Assembly: GCA_964569055.1 (NCBI GenBank)
Contig: CAZMSZ010000103.1
Span: 1-20,300 of the forward strand
Length of the DNA stretch: 20,300 nt
Source of the DNA: JAWLGW01 sp964569055
GTDB lineage: Bacteria > Planctomycetota > J058
Reading direction: 5' to 3'
The notes under the pieces were generated by a model. The model was not told the DNA's origin. It saw only the letters and a program-made list of their open reading frames with translations, and made no database searches. The translations under genes and the position numbers were made by a program. Position 1 is the first letter of the stretch; each line of letters opens with the position of its first letter. This document shows, in pieces, positions 1 through 7,537 of this stretch.

Positions 1-1128
1 CCGCAGCGCCAGCTGCCCGCACGCCGCCTCGGCCTCGGCGCCGCGGGTGCGGCGCAGGTGGACGTTGAGCCCCGCGGCGCGGAGGGCGGCGAAGAAGGCG
101 CCCGTGCGCTCGGGCGGGCTCGCGCGGAGCGGCAGGCCCTCGACCGCGTTCCAGGGGATCAGGTTCACGTGGCGCAGCCGCTCGAACGGCGCGAGGAGGG
201 CCGCGAGGTCGCGGGCCTGCGCGGGCGCGTCGTTGACCCCGTCGAGGAGGACGTAGCTGATCGAGGCCTGGCGGCGCGTGCGGCGGGCGTAGTCGTCGGC
301 GAGCGCGCACAGGGCCTGCACCGGCGGGAGGCGGCGGGCGAGCGGGACGATCGCCGCGCGGGTCGCGTCGTCGGGCGCGTGCAGGCTGAGGGCCAGGTTG
401 ACGCGGGGCCCCTCGCGGGCCAGCCGCTCGATCCCCTGCGGCACGCCCACGGTGCTGACCGAGACGTTGCTCGCGCCGATCTGGGCGCCGTCGGGCGAGG
501 TCAGGTTCTCGAGCGCGACCAGCAGCGCGTCGGTGTTGTGGAACGGCTCGCCCATGCCCATGAACACCAGCGAGCCGAGGTGGTAGCCGCGCGCGCTGGC
601 CGCGGCGCGCAGGTGGAGCGCCTGGGCGACCATTTGCCCGGGCCCGAGGTTGCGCACCAGCCCCTCGCGGCCGCTGGCGCAGAACACGCAGCCCACCCCG
701 CAGCCGACCTGGGTGGAGACGCAGCCGCTGGCGCGCGGCGGCCGGCGGGAGAGGTCCCGGGTCGTGGCCGGCGCCAGCGCGCCCTGCATGTGCGCGCGCG
801 AGCGACGGCTGCGGGCCTCGGGGATCAGCACCGTCTCGACCGCCAGGCCGGGTCCGAGGTCGAGCAGCAGCTTCTCGGCCCCGTCGGGGGTGGCCCGGCG
901 CTCGCGCACCGGCGGGCGCGGGACCGTCGGGCCCAGGCGCTGGAGCTCGGCGCGCAGCGCGCTCGTGGCGTGGGGCTGCTCCCAGGGGCGGGGGTCGCCG
1001 CGGTAGACCGCGCGCGCCGCGCGCCGGGCCGCCTCGCGCGGGCCGAGCCGCGACCAGTCCTCGATCCACTCGCGCACCCGTCGGTCCGCGAAGGACGCCC
1101 CCGCCGGCTCGACCCGCTCGCCGCCCAC
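1..1128 (-). CDS. rlmN: RlmN, dual-specificity 23S rRNA/tRNA adenine-C2 methyltransferase (3' end cut by window edge)
   Basis: Radical SAM enzyme that methylates C2 of A2503 in 23S rRNA and A37 in some tRNAs. Visible: VETVLIPE near residues 97-104, the radical SAM cluster CGVGCVFC (C143, C147, C150), VFMGMGEP, VSVSTVG, LSLHAP and NLIPWN. Both cysteines of the methylation chemistry are present: C136 in GCVSTQVGC, seven residues before the cluster, and C370 in ACGQL. The 376 visible residues nearly match the family length, so only a few C-terminal residues are missing. The GTG start is the first usable codon after the kinase stop, 11 bases away, with a GGAG just before it; the genes are probably co-transcribed. 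Odd: about 25 extra Arg/Ala-rich residues lie between the IPE strand and C136, a stretch much shorter in E. coli RlmN. Family very secure; start moderately so. Confidence 0.93.
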   Translation of the reverse strand, partial: MGGERVEPAGASFADRRVREWIEDWSRLGPREAARRAARAVYRGDPRPWEQPHATSALRAELQRLGPTVPRPPVRERRATPDGAEKLLLDLGPGLAVETVLIPEARSRRSRAHMQGALAPATTRDLSRRPPRASGCVSTQVGCGVGCVFCASGREGLVRNLGPGQMVAQALHLRAAASARGYHLGSLVFMGMGEPFHNTDALLVALENLTSPDGAQIGASNVSVSTVGVPQGIERLAREGPRVNLALSLHAPDDATRAAIVPLARRLPPVQALCALADDYARRTRRQASISYVLLDGVNDAPAQARDLAALLAPFERLRHVNLIPWNAVEGLPLRASPPERTGAFFAALRAAGLNVHLRRTRGAEAEAACGQLALR

Positions 1129-1139
1129 GCGCGCTCCGC

Positions 1140-4100
1140 TCAGGTCACCGCGCCGCGGATCGCGGCCACCAGCTCGGCCGCCGAGCCGCCCTTGGTCACG
1201 ACCGCGGCCGCGCCGGCCTCGAGCATGGCGTCCAGGCGCGGCTTCTCGGTGTGGACGGTCACGCCGATCACCCGCACCGTCGGGTGCGCCAGACGGATCG
1301 CGCGGGTGGCCTCGATCCCGTTGAGGATCGGCATGTTGATGTCCATCAGGACCACGTCGGGCTCGAGCTGCTCGACCAGCTCGATCGCCTCCTCGCCGTT
1401 GGTCGCCTCGCCGATCACGACGATCTCCCCTTCGGCCTGCGCCTCGAGCGTGAGCCTGAGGCCCTCGCGCACGAGGTCGTGGTCGTCGACCAGCGCCACG
1501 CGGATCCCGCCGGGGCCGACGCCCGGCTCGCGCCGGAGCCCGAGCGCGCCGCGCGCCTCGTCGGACGCGTCCGGCGCGAGCTCCGCGGGGAGCGGGACGC
1601 GGACCGTGGCGGTGGTGCCGGCGCCCGGCTCGGAGCGCAGCTCGAACGTCCCGTGCAGGGCCAGGGCGCGCTCGCGCACGCCGAACAGCCCGAAGTGGAC
1701 CGGCGGCGAGAGCTCCTCCAGCCGGGTGGCGTCGAACCCCCCGCCCGTGTCGTCGACGCGCACCTCGAGCTGCCCGCCCTGCACCGCCAGCTCGACCGTG
1801 GCCCGCCGGGTGCGCGCGTGCTTCGCCACGTTGAGCAACAGCTCGCGGATCATCTGGAACAGGAGGATCGTGGCGTCCTCGGCCAGGCTGGGGAGCTGCG
1901 CGGGCGCCACCAGGTCCACCTCGAGCCCGTGCCGCGCGCGGAGCTGGCCCGCGAGCCAGCGCACGCCCGAGGCGAGCCCCTCGTCGTACAGGAACGTGGG
2001 GCTGAGGTCGGCCACCAGCTCGCGGGTGTAGTCGAGCGCCTGCTGGAGCAGGTCGGTCACCTCGCCCACGGTCGGGTCGCCGACCTGCTGCAGCTTGATC
2101 AGCGTCGCGGCCAGGAGCTGCGTGAGCCGGTCGTGGAGCTCGTCGCCGAGCTGGCGCCGCTGGCGCTGCTGGGAGAGCGACAGCTCGTAGGCCATCGCGC
2201 GCAGCCGCTCGCGGTGGAGCGCCAGCGACTGCGTGCGCTGGCGGACGCCTTGCTCGAGCCGCTCGTTCGCCTGGCGCAGCGCGACGTCGGCCTCCCGGCG
2301 GGCGGTCACGTCCTGCACCGTCCCGACCAGGCGCGGCTCGGCCTGGTTGCGCGACACCCGCCCGCGCGCCGCGACCCAGCGCTCGCGCCCGTCGACCCAC
2401 AGCACGCGGTGCTCGAGCGCGAGCCGGCCCTCGCCCTCGGGGTCGAACGCGGCCCCCATGGCCTGCGTGACCCGCTCGTGCTCCGCCGTCGGCACCCCGT
2501 CGAGCCAGCGGCGCCCGACGAGGTCGGCGCCGGCGTCGCCGCACACCACCTCGGCGCAGCGCGGGTCGGCCGCCTCGATCGAGCCGCTGGGGAGCAGCTC
2601 GAACGTGCCGAGGGCCGAGGCCTCGAGGGCCAGGCGCAGGCGCTCCTGCGCGCGGACGAGCGCGCGCTCGGTGCGCCGGCGCTCGGTCGCGTCGCGCGAC
2701 ACCACCGACACCCCCACCAGCGCGCCGGCCGCGTCGCGGATCGGCGACACCGTCTGTTCGATCACCAGCCGCTGCCCGTCGCGATGCGCCCGCTCGGTCT
2801 CGTAGGGCGGGACGACCTCGCCGGCGCGCAGCCGCTCGTAGATCGCCGGCAGCTCGCTGGCGCGCTCGGGCGGGACGATCAGGTCGATCGAGCGGCCGAC
2901 CGCCTCGGCGGCGGCGTAGCCGTAGATCCGTTCGGCCGCCGCGTTCCAGCTCGTGATCGTCCCCTCGAGCGACTTGCCGATCACCGCGTCGTAGCTGTGC
3001 TCCACGATCGCCGCCAACCGGCTGGCCGCGGCCTCGGCCTCGTGCCGGCGGGTCACGTCGGTGAGGAGCGCGACGACGCCCCGCACCTCCCCGCTCCTGC
3101 GCCGATCGGGCACGCAGTCGACGTGCACCCAGCGGCGCTCGCCGCGCGGGAGCTCGAGCGCGACCTCGCCGGACGAGGGCTCCCCGGCGAGCGCCCCGTG
3201 CAGGAGCGGCTCGAGCCGCTCGAAGCTGTCCTCCCCCACGACCTCGACCACGGCGCGGCCGACCGCCGCCTCGGGGGCGATCCCCAGCCACTGCTCGTAG
3301 GCGGCGTTGCAGAAGCGGTGCACGAGGTCGGGGCCTACGTAGGTCACCAGCGCGGGGAGCGAGTTGGTGACGAGCCGGACCAGGCGCTCGCTCCGCTCGA
3401 GGTCCCGGCGCGCGCGCTCGAGCTCGGTCACGTCGGCGAACGTGAGCACCACCCCGCGGACGCGGTCCTCCTGCGTGCGGTAGGGCAGGATCCGCCGGAC
3501 GAACCAGCGGCCGCCCTCGGCCTGCACCTGCCGCTGACGCGGCGCGAGGTCGACGAGCACCTGCCGCGCCTCCTCGAGCAGCGCGTCGTCGGCGAAGCGC
3601 CGGGCGATGTCGGCCAGCGGGCGGCCGACGTCGGTCGAGATCAGGCTGAACAGCGGGGCGCAGGCGGGCGTGAACAAGCGGATCCGCAGCGCCTCGTCCA
3701 GGAACACGGTGGCGATGCTCGTGCTGCGCAGCAGGTTGTTGAGGTTGTCGTTGGCGCGCTCGAGCTCGCCGACGTTCGCCTCGAGCTGCGCGGTGAGCGA
3801 GGTGAGCTCCTCGTTGACGGACTGCAGCTCCTCGCGCGAGGTCTCCAGCTCCTCGTTGGTCGACTGGAGCTCCTCGTTCATGGAGACGACCTCCTCGTGG
3901 GAGGCGCGGATCTCCTGGTTCGAGGTCTCGAGCTCGTCGATCGTGCGCTGCAGCTCGGCGCGGGTCTGCCGCAGCTCGTCCTCGAGCTCGCGCACGGCGG
4001 CGGCGGTGTCGGGCTCGAGCTGGTGGACCTGCTCCACCGGGCCGGAGCTGGGCCGCTCGAACGTGACGAGGAGCAGCTCCTCCTCCCCCGTGCCGCGGCG

Positions 4101-5951
4101 GAAGGGGCTGACGGTGACGCGGACGAGGTCGTCGCCGCGCGCGGTCGCGGTCCGCGCGCTGACCGTGGACGAGCGCTGCTGCTGGATCGCGCTCGCCATG
4201 GCGCGGCGGAGCCGGTCGCGCAGCTCCACCGCGACCATCTCGAGGAGGTTGGTCGTGAACAGGCCGGCGGGCTGCGCCACGAACTCGCCCGTCGCGCCGT
4301 GGAGCTGCAGCACCTCGCCGGCGCGATCGATCAGCGCCGCCGGCGGGGCGTGGCGCTGCAGGAGCGTGCTCTGGACCAGCTCGGGCAGGCTCACGCGCCG
4401 CGCCCCGCTCGCGGGCGGGGGGGGCGGGGGGAGCGCGCTCACGAACGAGGTCGCGAGGCGCGAGGGCGAGCGGCCGCGCCGCCGGCGATAGACGCGCCAG
4501 CGCGGCGAGACCGGCTCGAACAGCGCGCCCTGGACGTCAGGGACGGTCTCGGCGCTGCCGAGCGCGAGCACCCCGCCGGCCCGCAGCCCGAAGTGGAACA
4601 GCTCGAGCGCGCGCCGCTGCGCGCGCGGCTCGAGGTAGATCAGGAGGTTGCGACAGCTAACGAGGTCGAGCCGGGAGAAGGGCGGGTCGCGGACGAGGTC
4701 GTGCGGCGCGAACACGATCTGCTCGCGCAGCTCGAGCCGGATCGAGTAGCCGCCCGGGTCGCGCTGGAAGAAGCGCTCGATCCGCTCGGGCGTCACGGCG
4801 CCCTCCACCGCGCCGGCCGGGTAGCGCCCCAGGCGCGCGACCTCCAGCGCGTCGCGGTCGACGTCGGAGGCGAACAGCTGGAACTCGGCGCGGGCGCCCG
4901 GCGGCCCGCTCTGCTCGGCGAGCAGCATGGCGAGGGTGAAGGCCTCCTCGCCCGTGGCGCAGCCGGGCACCCAGGCCCGCACCACCTCGCCGGGGGCCCG
5001 CTCCGCGAACAGCCGCGGCAACACGTCCTGGGCGAGGTAGCTCCAGGCCTCGGGCACGCGGAAGAACGAGGTGACCCCGATCATGAGGTCGCGCGCGAGC
5101 GCGCCGACCTCGGCCGGGTCGCGCCGCAGGCGCGCCAGGTAGAGCTCCAGCGCGCGCTCGCCGGTGAGGCCCATCCGCCGCTGCACGCGGCGCAGCAGGG
5201 TGGTGCGCTTGTAGCCGGAGAAGTCCTGGCCCGAGCGGGAGCGGATCAGCTCGAGCACCCCGTCGAGCTGCGCGCGCAGCTCCTCGCTCAGCGCGCCGCC
5301 CGGCCAGGCGACCTCGCGGATGCCCTGGCGCGCGAACAGCGCGAAGTCGATCACGGCGCGGGCCAGCTCGTCGGGGGCGCCCACGCGGTGCACCTCCCCG
5401 GTCTCGATCGCGGCGCGCGGCATGCCGGCGTGCTCGGCCTCGGTCGGGTCGTGCGCCAGCACCAGCCCCCCGCGCGCCGCCACCTCGCGCGCGCCGGCCG
5501 CGCCGTCGCTGCCCGCGCCCGAGAGGACCACCGCCGCGGCGCGCTCGCGCTGGTCGAGCGCCAGCGAGCGGAACAGGCGATCGATCGTCGTCGGCGCGCC
5601 GGCCCGCTCCTGCGCCGCCACCCGCAGCGCGCCGCGCTCCACGGTCGCGACCGTCCCCGGGGGGACGACGTAGATGCGCTCGGGGCGCAGGTCGGCGGCC
5701 TCCTCGGCCAGCACCACGTCCAGCTCGGTCTCGCGCGCGAGCAGGCCCATCAGGAGCGGCGGCTGCTCGGGGGCGGCGTGCTGGACCACGACCACGCTGA
5801 TCCCGGCGCCCCGCGCGAGGGAGCGGACGAAGGTCCGCAGCGCGGCGAGCCCGCCCGCCGAGGCCCCGACCCCGCACACGACCTCGGGGCGCCCGGCGGC
5901 CGCGTTCGGTCGCTGAGCCGCGTGCGGGTCCGCTGGGTGCTCGCCACTCAC
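1140..5951 (-). CDS. CheB-CheR-PAS hybrid histidine kinase with C-terminal receiver
   Basis: A 1603-residue cytoplasmic signalling protein. Order: CheB methylesterase (about 22-205) with triad S31 (GASAGG), H58 and D149 (GAGSDG); CheR methyltransferase (about 225-490) with the SAM loop GCATGEEAF (330-338) and CRNLLIYL; a proline run; a PAS-like segment (520-635); a long coiled coil (650-740) repeating NEEL/REEL; about four PAS domains (740-1220); a HisKA_3-type dimerisation helix with H1273 in ELHDRL; an ATPase domain with N1374 and DTGGG; and a receiver (1483-1603) with D1489/D1490, phospho-acceptor D1537, T1565 and K1587. CheB lacks its usual N-terminal receiver, and the C-terminal receiver has no DNA-binding output domain. 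No transmembrane segment and no chemoreceptor gene are seen in the window. All catalytic residues checked are present. The GTG start was chosen because the CheB fold begins soon after it and a TACACT box lies seven bases upstream. Output target unknown. Confidence 0.92.
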   Translation of the reverse strand: MSGEHPADPHAAQRPNAAAGRPEVVCGVGASAGGLAALRTFVRSLARGAGISVVVVQHAAPEQPPLLMGLLARETELDVVLAEEAADLRPERIYVVPPGTVATVERGALRVAAQERAGAPTTIDRLFRSLALDQRERAAAVVLSGAGSDGAAGAREVAARGGLVLAHDPTEAEHAGMPRAAIETGEVHRVGAPDELARAVIDFALFARQGIREVAWPGGALSEELRAQLDGVLELIRSRSGQDFSGYKRTTLLRRVQRRMGLTGERALELYLARLRRDPAEVGALARDLMIGVTSFFRVPEAWSYLAQDVLPRLFAERAPGEVVRAWVPGCATGEEAFTLAMLLAEQSGPPGARAEFQLFASDVDRDALEVARLGRYPAGAVEGAVTPERIERFFQRDPGGYSIRLELREQIVFAPHDLVRDPPFSRLDLVSCRNLLIYLEPRAQRRALELFHFGLRAGGVLALGSAETVPDVQGALFEPVSPRWRVYRRRRGRSPSRLATSFVSALPPPPPPASGARRVSLPELVQSTLLQRHAPPAALIDRAGEVLQLHGATGEFVAQPAGLFTTNLLEMVAVELRDRLRRAMASAIQQQRSSTVSARTATARGDDLVRVTVSPFRRGTGEEELLLVTFERPSSGPVEQVHQLEPDTAAAVRELEDELRQTRAELQRTIDELETSNQEIRASHEEVVSMNEELQSTNEELETSREELQSVNEELTSLTAQLEANVGELERANDNLNNLLRSTSIATVFLDEALRIRLFTPACAPLFSLISTDVGRPLADIARRFADDALLEEARQVLVDLAPRQRQVQAEGGRWFVRRILPYRTQEDRVRGVVLTFADVTELERARRDLERSERLVRLVTNSLPALVTYVGPDLVHRFCNAAYEQWLGIAPEAAVGRAVVEVVGEDSFERLEPLLHGALAGEPSSGEVALELPRGERRWVHVDCVPDRRRSGEVRGVVALLTDVTRRHEAEAAASRLAAIVEHSYDAVIGKSLEGTITSWNAAAERIYGYAAAEAVGRSIDLIVPPERASELPAIYERLRAGEVVPPYETERAHRDGQRLVIEQTVSPIRDAAGALVGVSVVSRDATERRRTERALVRAQERLRLALEASALGTFELLPSGSIEAADPRCAEVVCGDAGADLVGRRWLDGVPTAEHERVTQAMGAAFDPEGEGRLALEHRVLWVDGRERWVAARGRVSRNQAEPRLVGTVQDVTARREADVALRQANERLEQGVRQRTQSLALHRERLRAMAYELSLSQQRQRRQLGDELHDRLTQLLAATLIKLQQVGDPTVGEVTDLLQQALDYTRELVADLSPTFLYDEGLASGVRWLAGQLRARHGLEVDLVAPAQLPSLAEDATILLFQMIRELLLNVAKHARTRRATVELAVQGGQLEVRVDDTGGGFDATRLEELSPPVHFGLFGVRERALALHGTFELRSEPGAGTTATVRVPLPAELAPDASDEARGALGLRREPGVGPGGIRVALVDDHDLVREGLRLTLEAQAEGEIVVIGEATNGEEAIELVEQLEPDVVLMDINMPILNGIEATRAIRLAHPTVRVIGVTVHTEKPRLDAMLEAGAAAVVTKGGSAAELVAAIRGAVT

Positions 5952-5958
5952 GCGACGA

Positions 5959-5964
5959 AGTGTA
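5959..5964 (-). promoter_or_regulatory. -10-like box TACACT for the CheB-CheR hybrid kinase
   Basis: TACACT on the minus strand ends seven bases before the GTG start at 5951. No Shine-Dalgarno sequence lies between. A transcript from this box would begin at or next to the start codon, so the mRNA would be leaderless. No clear -35 element is visible. Confidence 0.5.
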
Positions 5965-6041
5965 GCGCTCCCGAGTCGCGATGCGACCGGGCGCCGGCTG
6001 GGCGACCTCCCCCACTCGGGCGCCTGCACGGGCGGCGCGCT

Positions 6042-6055
6042 GCCAAATCTTTGGC
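6042..6055. promoter_or_regulatory. Dyad GCCAAA-TC-TTTGGC in a divergent promoter region
   Basis: A perfect 6+6 base inverted repeat with a two-base centre, in the 186-base region between the hybrid kinase and the first FHA gene. Its A/T-rich core stands out in this GC-rich stretch. Size and place suit an operator for a dimeric regulator; no regulator is identified. Confidence 0.3.
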
Positions 6056-6061
6056 GTGAGA

Positions 6062-6074
6062 CGGGGCTGCCCCG
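6062..6074. promoter_or_regulatory. Dyad CGGGGC-T-GCCCCG in a divergent promoter region
   Basis: A perfect 6+6 base inverted repeat with a one-base centre, seven bases after the previous dyad. Such GC-only palindromes can arise by chance in DNA of this composition, so it is weaker evidence than its neighbour. Confidence 0.2.
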
Positions 6075-6124
6075 CGTCGCCGCCCGTGGGACCGCCGATC
6101 CCGTGTTCGGAGCGGCGCGCCGCA

Positions 6125-6130
6125 TACAAT
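6125..6130 (+). promoter_or_regulatory. -10-like box TACAAT for the first FHA gene
   Basis: TACAAT matches the TATAAT consensus at five of six bases and ends seven bases before the ATG at 6138. No ribosome binding site fits between, so a leaderless transcript is likely. The -35 region shows no good match to TTGACA. Confidence 0.55.
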
Positions 6131-6137
6131 CCCTGCC

Positions 6138-7496
6138 ATGGCCGAGCTGGTCGTCGTGAGGGGGGCGCACCGCGGAGCGGCCGCGCGGCTCGAGCAGGGT
6201 TCGCTCGTGATCGGGCGGAGCGAGCGGGTCGGGCTCTCGCTGCGCGACGACTCCAAGGTGTCCAACAAGCACGCCCGGGTGGTGTGCCTGGGCGGCGAGC
6301 GGTTCTTGCTCGAGGACCTCGGCAGCACCAACGGCTCGTTCGTGAACGACGAGCGCGTCGAGCAGATCCCGCTGCGCTCCGGCGACCTGATCAAGATCGG
6401 GCGCAGCTTGATCGTGTTCCGGGCGGAGGGGCCCAGCGTGCGGCTCGAGGACCTCGCCACGTCGGACGGGCGGTCCACCGGCGCGATCGCCCGCCGCGAG
6501 GGCTCCGCGGCCGAGCAGGCGAGCTCGACCTCGGCCCCCGACCTGCCGCCAGGCCGAGCCGCGGCGCCCGACGCCGCCCTGCGCGCGGCGCTGCAGGAGC
6601 TGGTGCTCGCCGCCGGCGAGGTGTCGCTGGTGCACGGCCTCGACCGGACCCTGGAGGCGGTCGCCGGGGCGAGCGGGGCGCAGCGGGCGCTGCTGCTGCT
6701 GCGCCACCCTCACACCGGCGGGCTCGGCTGCGCGGCCGCGCGCGGCGCCCAGGCGGGCGGGCCCGTGGAGGCGGACCTGATCCGTCAGGCCCTCGGGAGC
6801 GGGCAGGTGGTGGTCGGCGCCGCGGCCGCGGCCGCGCCGGTGCGGATCCAGGGGCTGAACGCCGGCGCGCTGTACCTCGACGGGTTCGCCGAGCCGCCGC
6901 GCGCCCTCGAGGCGCTCGGCGCGGCGGCCCTGCTGGCGGGCCTGCAGGTCGGGCTCGACCGCAGCCGCCGGCTGGCCTCGGCCGCCAGCGAGATCGTGGG
7001 GCTGGCGCAGGCGCAGCCCACGCGCCGCCGGCTCGACCTGTCGGCCTACGTGCAGGCGGCCGAGCGGCTGTACGCCGAGGCGGCGCGCGCGCGCGGGCTG
7101 CAGGTGCAGGTCGTCGCGGCGCCGGGGGTGGTCGTGCTGGCGGACCCCGCCCTGCTCAGCCGCGGGCTCGACCGGCTGCTGGAGCACGTCCTGGCCGAGG
7201 CCCGCGGCGGGCTGTCGGTCGACCTCGGCGTGCTCGGCCCCGAGCAGGTCCGGCTGGTGGTCACGGCCCGCGCGGCGCGCCGGCCCGAGGACCTCGCGGC
7301 GCTGCTCGACCCCGACGGGGTGGCGGCCGACCTGCGGCGCGCCTGGGACGCCTTCGGAGACGGGCTGCTGGCGGTGGCCCGGGCCGCCCTCCAGCGGGCC
7401 GGGGCCCGGCTCACGGTGGCGCCCCAGGGAGACGGGTTGACGTTCACGGTCGACCTGGAGCGGGCACCGCCGGTCGCGGCGGGAGGAAGCCTATAA
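6138..7496 (+). CDS. FHA-GAF protein with degenerate histidine-kinase ATPase tail
   Basis: A 452-residue cytoplasmic protein. The FHA domain (about 5-97) has the phosphothreonine-binding signature: G26-R27-S28, SNKH (42-45) and STNGSFVN (63-70). A low-complexity Ala/Ser/Pro linker follows, then a GAF-like domain (about 148-275). The last part (about 290-440) is laid out like a histidine kinase core: RRRLDL, then ADPALL (335-340), then LLEHVLAEA where kinases have NLLxNA. The N-box Asn appears to be His and no DxGxG box follows, so ATP binding is doubtful; no phospho-acceptor His box is obvious. It may be a sensor or scaffold that reads a phosphorylated partner. The FHA-pseudokinase gene follows after 41 bases. 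FHA secure, GAF likely, ATPase relic an inference from motif order. Confidence 0.85.
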   Translation: MAELVVVRGAHRGAAARLEQGSLVIGRSERVGLSLRDDSKVSNKHARVVCLGGERFLLEDLGSTNGSFVNDERVEQIPLRSGDLIKIGRSLIVFRAEGPSVRLEDLATSDGRSTGAIARREGSAAEQASSTSAPDLPPGRAAAPDAALRAALQELVLAAGEVSLVHGLDRTLEAVAGASGAQRALLLLRHPHTGGLGCAAARGAQAGGPVEADLIRQALGSGQVVVGAAAAAAPVRIQGLNAGALYLDGFAEPPRALEALGAAALLAGLQVGLDRSRRLASAASEIVGLAQAQPTRRRLDLSAYVQAAERLYAEAARARGLQVQVVAAPGVVVLADPALLSRGLDRLLEHVLAEARGGLSVDLGVLGPEQVRLVVTARAARRPEDLAALLDPDGVAADLRRAWDAFGDGLLAVARAALQRAGARLTVAPQGDGLTFTVDLERAPPVAAGGSL

Positions 7497-7497
7497 T
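7492..7497 (+). promoter_or_regulatory. Consensus -10 box TATAAT overlapping the upstream stop codon
   Basis: A perfect TATAAT whose middle bases form the TAA stop of the preceding FHA gene. It lies 40 bases before the GTG of the FHA-pseudokinase gene, so that gene may have its own promoter besides read-through. The -35 region falls in coding sequence and is not convincing. Confidence 0.45.
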
Positions 7498-7526
7498 GGC
7501 GCCGCGCGGGTCTGTCCGCGTGGGGC

Positions 7527-7530
7527 GAGG
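7527..7530 (+). promoter_or_regulatory. Ribosome binding site GAGG deciding a GTG start
   Basis: GAGG lies seven bases before GTG 7538. It supports that codon as the start of the FHA-pseudokinase, whose first FHA strand begins at once after it. Confidence 0.55.
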
Positions 7531-7537
7531 CGGTTGA

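Noticed and set aside
58..6059. Long plus-strand open frames over rlmN and the hybrid kinase
   Set aside because: They are opposite-strand shadows caused by GC-rich codon use. They show no domain and are made of Arg/Ala/Gly/Pro-rich low-complexity sequence, while the minus strand carries recognisable enzymes.
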